Shown one piece after another: positions 54,846 through 63,255 of a stretch of 64,000 nt of DNA (positions within the stretch are counted from its first letter, which is position 1; the number at the start of each line of letters is the position of its first letter). The notes under the pieces were generated by a model. That model searched no databases, was not told the DNA's origin, and worked only from the letters and a program-made list of their open reading frames with translations. Origin of the DNA: Dyella lipolytica (lineage in GTDB: Bacteria > Pseudomonadota > Gammaproteobacteria > Xanthomonadales > Rhodanobacteraceae); the NCBI RefSeq assembly GCF_030160075.1, contig NZ_BSNQ01000003.1, positions 1,962,383 to 2,026,382 of the forward strand, written 5' to 3'. The translations under genes and the position numbers were made by a program.

Positions 54846-54914
54846 CAGCGCCTCGCTCGTTCGAAACTCGTCGCGTTGTGCGCGCTCATCACATCGGCCT
54901 CCCGATTTCTGTCG

Positions 54915-56873
54915 CTAGTGAAATTGGTCGCTGGCGGGCACCCACGAACTCGATGACGGGGCCGGCACATGCAAGGGTTTCGCCGGTGCCGACGACGCTC
55001 CGCAATCCGGTGGTAGCGGCCCTCCGCTGACACGTGCCGCCGCGCACTCGGCGCTGTTGTCCAAGGTAACCGGTGCAGCCGGCGACGCTGTGCTCACCGC
55101 AACCGCTGGCGCCTTCGGTATCGACGGATTGGCAGACGGCAGATTGAGGCGATCGTAAATCTTCTGCGGCAACGGCGCTGCGGGTGGATCGGGATTGGTG
55201 CAACCGAAGAGCGACGACGGGAGCAACGGCATCACCGAGCATTTGATGCGCACGCCTTGCGGCAAGTTGAAGGTATGGCTCACCGTGGTTTTTTCGACGG
55301 CGTGGCGCAACGCGGTGTCGACTGAGCTCTCGCCTTCGGGCGTCCAGTATTTATCGAATACGGTGGAGCGATATTTCGGCACATTCATGTTGTGCGACAT
55401 GATTTCCGTATCGCCGCGCGGTTTGAGCTGGATGTACGAGCCGTTCGGATTGCCCGCTGTGCCACCGCCAGCCTGTGCTCCAGCCGTGCTGCCCGCACCG
55501 GCGGATGGCGAAGGCTGACCACTTTCGGTGCCGTTGTTTTGCGAGGGCTGGTTCACGCCATTCGGTTGCCCCGGATTGGCCGTCTCGCTGCCTGCCGGCG
55601 TTGCATTGGGCGCCGTGCTGACGCTGGCGTTGCCTTCGTTGGTGGGTGCACTCGACTCAGATGCGCTGGGTGCCGGCGACGATGCAGCCGCAGTGGACTT
55701 TTCGCTGGGTGCCGATTCGGGCGCTTTACTCGGCGTGGTGGTGGGCGTGGTTGGCGTTGTCGATGACGACGCGCTCAATTGCGGCCGTATCGACACTTCA
55801 GGCACTGCAAGCTTGGGCGCGGCGATGTTTAACGGCGGCGCAGAAGGTGCCAGGTTGGGTTTGGGTGCGGCACTTGGCGCGAGCGGCACCGGCGCGAGTT
55901 GCGCCTCCTGCGGACGCAGGGTTGGCGCCAGCACCTGTTGCGCCGTCCGCGGCAAACTCGGCGTCACCAGCGGCGTGGCCGACGATTGAAGATTGACCGT
56001 CGGCGCAACCTTTGCCGGCATCGGAATCGGCTGGATCGGCGGCGACGGTGGCGCGGCCGGTGTTGGCGCAGGTTCGACGGCGGCGGCGTTCGGCAAGGGG
56101 ATCGGCGCAAGGGAGGGTTTCTCCACCGCTATTTGCGGTGGCGTCGCCGTGAGCGCCGATTGTGCGGGCTGGGTAGGTAATGCCAACGATGGCAGGGGCG
56201 GCATCGGTTGCGTGCCTTCCGCTAGCGCCTTGCGTGCCGGTTCCGGCTGAAACTGCGGAGGAACCGGTTGTGGCGCCGGAATCGCAGGCAGCGACAACGC
56301 AGGTGGCGGCAAGCCGACCGCCTTGGGTTGCGTGATGGCGGTCGGCTCCGGTTTGGGCAGCGTGATCGGCGGCAAGGGCGCGGCGGCAGGTTGCGGCTTT
56401 TCGGCGGCGACTTGCTTGGTCTGTGCCACCACCGGTGTTTGCACCGGCGCGGGAACAGGCGGCTGTTGCACGGCTGCGACCGGTGCGGCGGTCGATGCTT
56501 CATGGGTGGCATGCGTCACTTGTGACGTATTGCCGCGATGAGTCGGTCCCTGTTCTTTCGGCGGCACGCCACGAATCGGCGGCGGCGGCGGTGGCTTGGG
56601 TTTGTTTTCGATCAGCCGCACCAGCAGCTCGTTGCCCTTGGGCTCCGGCGGCGGCGATGCCAATTCGTACGGCGAACCGAGTATGGCGCCGAACAGAAAG
56701 ATCAGATGCACCAGCAAGGTACCGATCAGCCCCGCCAGCTTCAGCAAGCGATCACGCGGCCTGTCGCGGGTGCGGCGCCGATAGACCATCGCCCACGTCG
56801 CCGCATCGCGTGGCGACTTGATCAACACGATCGGCTTGGGCGTTGCGGGTTGATCCGGTGGCAATGGCGACAT
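54915..56873 (-). CDS. Proline-rich TonB-like membrane-anchored protein, unknown function (paralogue A)
   Basis: A 652-residue protein with TonB-like layout: a short cytoplasmic part, one membrane helix (about 44-65), a very long Pro/Ala-rich periplasmic stretch (about 75-480), and a conserved C-terminal domain (about 487-575) with GDTEIM, KYRSTVFDKYW, AVEKTTVSHTFNLPQGVRIKC, then cysteines (FGCTN, AECAAAR, PPDCG). The same domain occurs in the neighbouring gene at 56940. It is not a TonB C-terminal domain by any motif seen. The two genes lie on the same strand 66 bp apart and look like a tandem duplication. No ExbB/ExbD genes are near. Function unknown. Confidence 0.82.
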   Translation of the reverse strand: MSPLPPDQPATPKPIVLIKSPRDAATWAMVYRRRTRDRPRDRLLKLAGLIGTLLVHLIFLFGAILGSPYELASPPPEPKGNELLVRLIENKPKPPPPPPIRGVPPKEQGPTHRGNTSQVTHATHEASTAAPVAAVQQPPVPAPVQTPVVAQTKQVAAEKPQPAAAPLPPITLPKPEPTAITQPKAVGLPPPALSLPAIPAPQPVPPQFQPEPARKALAEGTQPMPPLPSLALPTQPAQSALTATPPQIAVEKPSLAPIPLPNAAAVEPAPTPAAPPSPPIQPIPMPAKVAPTVNLQSSATPLVTPSLPRTAQQVLAPTLRPQEAQLAPVPLAPSAAPKPNLAPSAPPLNIAAPKLAVPEVSIRPQLSASSSTTPTTPTTTPSKAPESAPSEKSTAAASSPAPSASESSAPTNEGNASVSTAPNATPAGSETANPGQPNGVNQPSQNNGTESGQPSPSAGAGSTAGAQAGGGTAGNPNGSYIQLKPRGDTEIMSHNMNVPKYRSTVFDKYWTPEGESSVDTALRHAVEKTTVSHTFNLPQGVRIKCSVMPLLPSSLFGCTNPDPPAAPLPQKIYDRLNLPSANPSIPKAPAVAVSTASPAAPVTLDNSAECAAARVSGGPLPPDCGASSAPAKPLHVPAPSSSSWVPASDQFH

Positions 56874-56939
56874 AGCCGCCAGTGTAATGGGCTCGGCGGA
56901 ATTTCTTCCCCTACCCTCACAGGGAAAGGGACAAGCACG

Positions 56940-57818
56940 TTAATGCTGAGATGTAACCGCAGCCCTCTGCGCGTCCACCGCCCGCGCCGGCGTATCCACC
57001 GGGCAACCGTAAGGCAGCGGCTTGCCAATGTTGTAATCCGCGATGCACGTGGCGAGATTCGGCGCGCTGGGTTTCGGCATGCCTTTCACTAGTGCGGCGG
57101 GCGCCATATTCAAGCGTTCGTCGCCATCGGTGGATGGTGGCGGCGGCGGTGGATCGGCGCCGCCGCAGCCGCCGCTCAGCGCCGCCAGCGAAATGCCGCA
57201 ACGGATACGAACACCCTTGGGCAGCTCGATCGTTTTCGTCACCGTGGTTTTTTCGACTGCTTTCTGCAGGGCGTCGTCGATCGCATTGGTGTTTTTACGC
57301 CAGTACGGATCAAGCGCCGTCGGTTTGTATTTGACCGGGTCGCGGTCGTGCATGATTTGCGTATCCCCTTGCGGAACGCGCTGCACATAATCCGCGGCCG
57401 GCGCAGCGGGCGCACCGGAGGCATTCGCAGGCAGGATGATTCGTCCGGTGCGATCGAACAGCACGGGTTGCGGTGCCGAACTCGCCGATGCGGGTGGCGG
57501 CGGCGAGACGGGCGTCGGCGGCGACTCGGGCAGATGCACCGTCATGGCGTTTTTCGAAACGGGTTCACGCGCCGGACGAGGGGGCGGCGCCACCGGTGGT
57601 GGAGCGGCGTGCGGCCCCGCTGCGCTATGAAAAATCAGGCGCACCTGCATCGTCGTTTCCGGCTGCACTAGCGTTGCTTCCTGCTGCCTCACGCCAGGCT
57701 TCATCTCGTACCAAACGATGCTTACGAAGATGACGTGCAGAACCAGCGCGATCGCCAGCGCCACCCACAGGCGACGGTGATCGCGCGGGGCTTTGCGCCA
57801 GCGCAACTGATGCAGCAT
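56940..57818 (-). CDS. Proline-rich TonB-like membrane-anchored protein, unknown function (paralogue B)
   Basis: 292 residues from the first ATG. Layout as in paralogue A but with a shorter Pro-rich part: membrane helix at about 17-36 (LWVALAIALVLHVIFVSIVW), Pro-rich stretch to about 145, and a conserved domain from about 150 with GDTQIM, KYKPTALDPYW, AVEKTTVTKTIELPKGVRIRC, then ATCIAD and GKPLPYGC. The coding pattern seems to continue upstream of this ATG (FSPPPDKDRGLAPFDGPTRA), matching the start of A (MSPLPPDQPATP), but no ATG, GTG or TTG lies in that frame before the stop at 58011-58013. No clear ribosome site precedes the ATG at 57818. Function unknown. Confidence 0.78.
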   Translation of the reverse strand: MLHQLRWRKAPRDHRRLWVALAIALVLHVIFVSIVWYEMKPGVRQQEATLVQPETTMQVRLIFHSAAGPHAAPPPVAPPPRPAREPVSKNAMTVHLPESPPTPVSPPPPASASSAPQPVLFDRTGRIILPANASGAPAAPAADYVQRVPQGDTQIMHDRDPVKYKPTALDPYWRKNTNAIDDALQKAVEKTTVTKTIELPKGVRIRCGISLAALSGGCGGADPPPPPPSTDGDERLNMAPAALVKGMPKPSAPNLATCIADYNIGKPLPYGCPVDTPARAVDAQRAAVTSQH

Positions 57819-58225
57819 GGCGCGGGTGGGTCCGTCGAACGGGGCCAGGCCGCGATCCTTATCGGGCGGCGGCGAGAACCAGCGGTGATGTTCGACCTCG
57901 TCGGGGCGTTCGATAAGCCGTCCTCGGTGTATTGCCCGGCCACTGCTTGTGGCCGCTGTGCAGACAGGGGTGCCACACAGACCATCCGTGGGGCCTTCGG
58001 TTCCGTCCGATTACATCGTGTTAACGCTTGGTCGTCTTCGCAGTGCAACTTGACCAACCCTTGCAATGAGAGAAGTCTATACATGCGGCCCTGCGCCGCT
58101 TCCCGCCATGACCGCCCCTGCGTCCCGCACGCGAAGGACGACCATGACGGCCCGCCAATGCGCGGCCTCATGCGGCTCCTCAGGTCCTCGCACGATCCCG
58201 CGCCTCGTCAGAGGAGGGTCGCATC
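57819..58225. promoter_or_regulatory. Divergent intergenic region before paralogue B and EF-G paralogue
   Basis: 407 bp without a canonical gene. The left part (57819 to about 57915) reads on the minus strand like an N-terminal extension of paralogue B. The right end holds the EF-G paralogue ribosome site (gaggaggg just before the GTG at 58226). Promoters for both directions are expected here but not identified. Confidence 0.4.
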
Positions 58226-60265
58226 GTGTCGTATCACACGGAAAATATCCGCAACATCGCGCTCGCCGGTCACGCCGGCGCGGGCAAGACGACGTTATTC
58301 GAGGCCTTGCTGCAAACCGGTGGGGTGATCCAAACCGTCGGATCGGTAGAGCGCGGCACGACGCAGTCGGATACCGACGCGCAGGAGAAAGCACGCGGTC
58401 ATTCCATCGATAGCTGCATTGCCGGCATCGACCGCGGCGATTCCCATATCAACCTGATCGACACGGCCGGTTATGCCGATTTTCGCGGTGGCGCCCTTTC
58501 CGCTTTCGCCGCGGTTGAAACCGTTGCGGTGGTGGTCAACGCCGCCAACGGTATCGAACATGGCACCCGCCGCATCATGGAGCATGCCCGGGAACGCGGA
58601 CTCGCTCGTTTGCTGGTCATCAACAAGATCGATACCGAAGGTGTGAACCTCACATCCTTGATTGAAGCCTTGCGCGATGAATTCGGCAGCGAGTGCCTCC
58701 CCGTGAATCTGCCGGCCGATAACGCCAGTCGCGTGCTCGATTGTTTTTTCCATCGCGAAGGCAAGACCGATTTCTCATCGCTGGCCGAAGCGCACCAGCA
58801 GATCCTCGACCAGGTGGTGGAGATCAACGAATCCACCATGGGTGCTTATCTCGACGCCGGCGAAGAATCCCTGACGCCGCAACAATTGCACGATGCATTC
58901 GAGCAGTGTTTGCGCGAAGGGCACTTGGTGCCGATCTGTTTCGTGAGCGCGCGCACCGGCGCTGGCGTTAGTGAACTATTGGATATCTTTGACCGCCTGC
59001 TGCCGAACCCCGCCGAAGCGAATCCACCGCCGTTCCGCAATGCCGAAAACCTGCAGATCGCGATCGATCCGAATCCGGGCTCGCATGTGATCGCCGATGT
59101 ATTCAAGGTGATCAACGATCCTTTTGTCGGCAAGCTGAGCGTGTTCCGCGTATGGCAAGGCACGATCCGTCGTGACAGCCAGCTGTTCATCGACGACAAC
59201 CGCAAGGCGTTCAAGGTCGGCCATCTGTTCCGCTTGAACGGCAAAACCCATGTGGAAGTCGACCAGGCGATTCCCGGCGACATCGCCGCCGTGGCAAAGG
59301 TGGAAGACATCCACTTCGACGCCGTGCTGCACGATTCGCATGACGAGGACAGCATCCATCTCGCACCGCTGCACTTTCCGCAACCGATGTTCGGCCTGGC
59401 GCTGGAACCGAAACACAAAGGACAGGAACAAAAGCTTTCGCAGGCATTGTCGCGATTGGCTGAAGAGGACCCATGCTTCCGCATGGAACACCACAAGGAA
59501 CTCAACGAAACCGTGGTGCGCGGCCTTTCCGAGCTGCACCTGAAAATCATGCTGGAGCGCATGAAAGAGCGTTACGGCGTGGAAGTGATCACGCATCCTC
59601 CGCGCATCGCCTATCGCGAAACCATCGCCAGCTCGGCCGAAGGCCACTATCGGCATAAGAAGCAGACCGGCGGCGCGGGACAGTTCGGCGAAGTATTCCT
59701 GCGTGTGGCTCCGCTCGAACGCGGCGCCGGCTTCGAATTCATCGATGCGGTAAAAGGCGGCGTGATTCCCGGCCAGTTTTTGCCGGCGATCGAAAAAGGC
59801 GTGCGCCAGGCGATGGATATCGGTGCGGTGGCCGGTTATCCGCTGCAGGACCTGCGTGTCACTGTCTACGACGGCAAATACCATCCGGTCGACTCGAAGG
59901 AGGTTGCCTTCGTCAGCGCCGGCAAAAAGGCGTTTCTCGATGCGATCAGCAAAGCGCGGCCGATTGTGCTGGAGCCGATCGTCGACGTCGAAGTGTCGAT
60001 TCCGGAACTCAACGTGGGCGACGTCACGGGCGGCTTGGCCAGCAAACGTGCGCGCATCATGGGTACCGATACCCGACGCGGCGGCGAACTGGTGATCAAG
60101 GCGCAGGCACCCTTGGCCGAACTCACCGACTATCCCACCGAGCTGAAAGCCATGACCGGCGGCCGGGGGCGCTACAGCTTGGATCTCAGCCATTACGAGC
60201 CGGTTCCGCCACCCGTCCAGCGGCAGCTCAGCGAGGCGTGGAAGCCAAAACTGGAAGAGGACTGA
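58226..60265 (+). CDS. fusA2: Elongation factor G paralogue (EF-G2 type translational GTPase)
   Basis: A 679-residue translational GTPase of the EF-G family, shorter than a canonical EF-G of about 700. GTPase motifs are GHAGAGKTT (15-23), ERGTTQSDTDAQEKARGHSI (switch I), DTAGYADF and NKIDTE. Domain IV/V motifs include GGAGQFGEVFLRVAPLE and TGGRGRYSLDLSHYEPVPP. It lacks the usual str-operon setting (rpsL, rpsG, tuf), so it is a second, accessory copy. Roles of EF-G2 paralogues vary: some act in ribosome recycling or tetracycline-type protection, some under stress. A strong ribosome site fixes the GTG start. Confidence 0.9.
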   Translation: MSYHTENIRNIALAGHAGAGKTTLFEALLQTGGVIQTVGSVERGTTQSDTDAQEKARGHSIDSCIAGIDRGDSHINLIDTAGYADFRGGALSAFAAVETVAVVVNAANGIEHGTRRIMEHARERGLARLLVINKIDTEGVNLTSLIEALRDEFGSECLPVNLPADNASRVLDCFFHREGKTDFSSLAEAHQQILDQVVEINESTMGAYLDAGEESLTPQQLHDAFEQCLREGHLVPICFVSARTGAGVSELLDIFDRLLPNPAEANPPPFRNAENLQIAIDPNPGSHVIADVFKVINDPFVGKLSVFRVWQGTIRRDSQLFIDDNRKAFKVGHLFRLNGKTHVEVDQAIPGDIAAVAKVEDIHFDAVLHDSHDEDSIHLAPLHFPQPMFGLALEPKHKGQEQKLSQALSRLAEEDPCFRMEHHKELNETVVRGLSELHLKIMLERMKERYGVEVITHPPRIAYRETIASSAEGHYRHKKQTGGAGQFGEVFLRVAPLERGAGFEFIDAVKGGVIPGQFLPAIEKGVRQAMDIGAVAGYPLQDLRVTVYDGKYHPVDSKEVAFVSAGKKAFLDAISKARPIVLEPIVDVEVSIPELNVGDVTGGLASKRARIMGTDTRRGGELVIKAQAPLAELTDYPTELKAMTGGRGRYSLDLSHYEPVPPPVQRQLSEAWKPKLEED

Positions 60266-60414
60266 CATCGCCTACCCTAGCAACCAACGGGCCGGCGACA
60301 TTGCAGTGTTCGGCCGCGTCCCCATGTCATGAATGCGTCCCCATGGCCCTCTTGGCGCGATCCACCCGGGCTTTGAGAGCACTCTCTCATCAATGAATTC
60401 TCACGGAGGGCCGC

Positions 60415-60942
60415 ATGAGTCGCGCCTTCGTTAAAGACAACGATGGCGATGCGGAAAACGCATTGCCCGATCTGCCGCTAAGCGATCACCCCAATTACGT
60501 AACGCCGCACGGCATGGCTGTGTTGCGCGAACGCCTGGCAGCGGCGCATGCGCGCCGCGATGCCTTGCGTACCACTGAAAGCGATGCCCTGGGACAGCAG
60601 AGCGAACTTGCTTCGCTCGAGCGCGAATTGCGCTGGCTCAACGCACGCGTTGCCAGCGCCATCGAGGTCGATCTTGCGAAGCAGCCGCGCGACCGCGTCG
60701 CGTTTGGTGCCATCGTCACCGTGGACAGCGATGAAAGCGAACGGCGCTGGCAGATCGTCGGCGAAGACGAAGCCGATGCCGAACATGGTTTGGTGAGCTA
60801 CGTATCGCCGCTGGCCACGGCACTGATCGGCGCGCGCGTGGGTGACGAAGTGCGCTGGCAGCGACCGGCCGGCGACCTGATGATCGAAGTCGTGCGTATC
60901 GACTACTCCGACACCGCGCCGCGATCGGAACCGCAGCGATGA
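60415..60942 (+). CDS. GreA/GreB-family transcription factor with an altered tip
   Basis: A 175-residue protein. An N-terminal extension (MSRAFVKDND, SDHPNYVTPHG) is followed by a coiled-coil (about 45-85) and a GreA/GreB C-terminal FKBP-like domain (FGAIVTVDSDESERRWQIVGEDEAD, YVSPLATALIGARVGDEVRW). True cleavage factors carry two acidic residues at the hairpin tip (a D-x-x-E within a SENxxY-like motif); here the matching part is ESDALGQQSELASLERE, where that motif is not present. It may bind RNA polymerase's secondary channel without stimulating cleavage. Ribosome site ggagg upstream of the ATG. Confidence 0.85.
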   Translation: MSRAFVKDNDGDAENALPDLPLSDHPNYVTPHGMAVLRERLAAAHARRDALRTTESDALGQQSELASLERELRWLNARVASAIEVDLAKQPRDRVAFGAIVTVDSDESERRWQIVGEDEADAEHGLVSYVSPLATALIGARVGDEVRWQRPAGDLMIEVVRIDYSDTAPRSEPQR

Positions 60943-60946
60943 TTCG

Positions 60947-62257
60947 CTAGAGCCTGTTCTCGCGCTTGAGGCGAAGATAGCGCTCGATCAAGGCACCGGA
61001 CAATTCCGAACAGCCCACATCCATCGTCATCACGCCGTGGCGATTGAGATTGTCGTGCACGCGTTCCCGCTCGGCCAGATAGTGCATGGCCGAAGCGCTG
61101 CGAATGGCCGTTTCCAGACTTTCGCCAGCGTTGCTTGCAACCTGCTCCACCGCTCCTTCACGCAGACTCGCGACAAGCACGAGATGACGTTGCGCAAGCA
61201 CGGTGACGGCCATGGCTAATTCGGTGTCGTCTTCGTCCCGCACATTGGTGATGAGGATCACCAGCGATCGGCGCCGCTGACGTTCCTGCAAGGCGTTGGC
61301 GGCAGCGAGATAGTCCGTCGGCGTCGGCATCGCCTGCAAGTCGTATCCGGCGCCGAGCAGCATGTCCATGCCGCCGCTGCCGCGCTGCGGCGGCAGCCAA
61401 CGCTGCGTGCGTCCGGTGCAGGCGAGCATGCCCACCGCATCACCCTGGCGCATCGCGATATACGCCAGCGACAGCGATGCATTCAATACATGATCGAAAT
61501 GCGAGATCGCACCATCTTTGGCCAACATGCGGCGGCCGCAATCGATCAGCAGCACGATCTGCTGGTTGCGTTCCTCACGATACTCGCGGGATATGAAGTG
61601 TCCGACACGTGCCGTGGCTTTCCAGTCGATCTTGCGCAGACTGTCGCCGACGCGATAGTCGCGCAGTTCCTGGAACTCGGTACCTTCGCCGCGCCGCCGT
61701 TGCAATCGCGCGCCGGCGACGTGTGTAGCGAGCTCGACACTCAAGCCAGCCATCTTCGCCAACGGCGCAAAGTTGGGGTAGACGCGCACTGTGTCCACGG
61801 TGCCGAGCGTTCGACGCTGCCTCCACAAACGCCAGCTGGAACGAATTCGCAGATGGCAGCCGGCGAAAGTCGCCAAACCGCGTTCGCCAGGCATCAGCGC
61901 GTAGTCGAATGCGCATTCCTCGTGCGACGCCAACTGCAGCCGATAGGGTAGACCACGAACTATCCAGCCGCCGGGATGCAGATCATGCACCTCGATGTCG
62001 TATGCCTGCTTGTCGATCGAACGCAGCCGCATACGCACCAACATCTCAAGACCAAGCGGCACGACGGGCGCAACGTCACGCTGCAATTCCGGTGCAGGCC
62101 GACGCGCCAGCCGCCATGCGTCGAACAAGGCGACCAACGCGAGCGCACCACCGTACGCCAGCCATGCGGCCAAGGGCAGCATGGCCAGGCTGGCCAGCAC
62201 CCCGACCAGTACCCAGCCGAACAACAGCCACAGCAGTAGCGAACTTGGCCGCATCAT
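60947..62257 (-). CDS. DUF58 domain protein of a MoxR operon
   Basis: A 436-residue protein: two N-terminal membrane helices, then a DUF58 core with the diagnostic segment GEGTEFQELRDYRVGDSLRKIDWKATAR (about 210-240), and a vWA-like domain starting at IVLLIDCGRRMLAKD with a variant MIDAS-type DxG motif. DUF58 proteins usually sit beside MoxR ATPases and are thought to be their substrates or adaptors in metal or cofactor insertion. ATG 62257 overlaps the moxR stop (ATGA); the further 78 upstream codons in this frame are moxR shadow. Confidence 0.9.
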   Translation of the reverse strand: MMRPSSLLLWLLFGWVLVGVLASLAMLPLAAWLAYGGALALVALFDAWRLARRPAPELQRDVAPVVPLGLEMLVRMRLRSIDKQAYDIEVHDLHPGGWIVRGLPYRLQLASHEECAFDYALMPGERGLATFAGCHLRIRSSWRLWRQRRTLGTVDTVRVYPNFAPLAKMAGLSVELATHVAGARLQRRRGEGTEFQELRDYRVGDSLRKIDWKATARVGHFISREYREERNQQIVLLIDCGRRMLAKDGAISHFDHVLNASLSLAYIAMRQGDAVGMLACTGRTQRWLPPQRGSGGMDMLLGAGYDLQAMPTPTDYLAAANALQERQRRRSLVILITNVRDEDDTELAMAVTVLAQRHLVLVASLREGAVEQVASNAGESLETAIRSASAMHYLAERERVHDNLNRHGVMTMDVGCSELSGALIERYLRLKRENRL

Positions 62258-63255
62258 TGCCGGGGAGCGGCGACCTTGTGCAGCAGTGCGCGAATCACAT
62301 CGTCGGGCCGCTGCCGCTCCACCAGCGCCTCCGGTGCGAGCAAAAGGCGATGGCGAAGCGCCGGTAGCGCAACTGCACGTACATCGTCCGGCGTGACGAA
62401 ATCGCGGCCGTCCATCGCAGCGTGCGCACGCGCCAAACGCGCGAGTGCCAATCCGCCGCGCGGCCCTGCGCCACCAACTACGGCCGGCCATTCACGAGTC
62501 GCGCGAACAATGCGTACCGCATAATCGGTGACGGCAGCATCCATGCGCATCGCTGCCACGCCTTGCTGCATGGCCAGCAGTTCCACTTGGCTCATCACTT
62601 GTTGCACACGCGACACATCCAGGTCTGCCGCGATGCGTCCTTCGAGCACGTTGTGCACCATGCGCCGCTCATCTTCCAGCGTGGGGTAGCCGATCAATAC
62701 CTTGATCAGAAAACGGTCCAGCTGCGCTTCGGGCAACGGATAGGTACCCTCTTGCTCGATCGGGTTCTGCGTGGCAACCACCATGAACGGTGTCGGCAAC
62801 GGAAAGCGCCGTCCTTCGATCGTGGCCTGCCCTTCCTGCATGGCCTCGAGCAATGCCGCCTGTGTCTTGGCCGGCGCGCGATTGATCTCGTCGGCGAGCA
62901 GTAGATTGGCGAACACCGGGCCGCGACGCACCTGAAAGCGTTCGGCCTTTACATCGTAGATCGCGTGTCCTGTGACATCGGTCGGCATGAGATCGGGCGT
63001 GAACTGAATACGACCGAAGGTGCAGCTCACCGATGCGGCCAGCGCGCGCACGAGCAAGGTCTTGCCTAATCCCGGAACGCCTTCGATCAGCACGTGACCG
63101 GCGGCGAGCAATGCCATCATCACCTGGTCGAAGACCTCGCCCTGGCCGATGAACGCGTGGGCTACTTGCTGCCGCAACTTCGCTGTATAGGCATGGATGG
63201 CTTCGACCGTCATCGGCGCCGGCGGCGTCACGGGCGCGAGAGTGTCTGTGGTCAT
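62254..63255 (-). CDS. MoxR family AAA+ ATPase
   Basis: A 333-residue AAA+ ATPase of the MoxR family. Walker A is EGVPGLGKT, Walker B LLLADEINRAP, sensor I VVATQNPIEQEGTYPLPEAQLDRF, the family hallmark. It acts as a chaperone-like ATPase with vWA partner proteins. It overlaps the stop of the DUF4350 gene by its ATG and the DUF58 start by its TGA, a tightly coupled three-gene unit. Confidence 0.95.
   Translation of the reverse strand: MTTDTLAPVTPPAPMTVEAIHAYTAKLRQQVAHAFIGQGEVFDQVMMALLAAGHVLIEGVPGLGKTLLVRALAASVSCTFGRIQFTPDLMPTDVTGHAIYDVKAERFQVRRGPVFANLLLADEINRAPAKTQAALLEAMQEGQATIEGRRFPLPTPFMVVATQNPIEQEGTYPLPEAQLDRFLIKVLIGYPTLEDERRMVHNVLEGRIAADLDVSRVQQVMSQVELLAMQQGVAAMRMDAAVTDYAVRIVRATREWPAVVGGAGPRGGLALARLARAHAAMDGRDFVTPDDVRAVALPALRHRLLLAPEALVERQRPDDVIRALLHKVAAPRQ

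Noticed and set aside
57722-58171. 149-codon minus-strand frame upstream of paralogue B
   Set aside because: Different frame from the apparent N-terminal extension of B; composition Arg/Trp/Ser-rich, no domain, and overlaps B.
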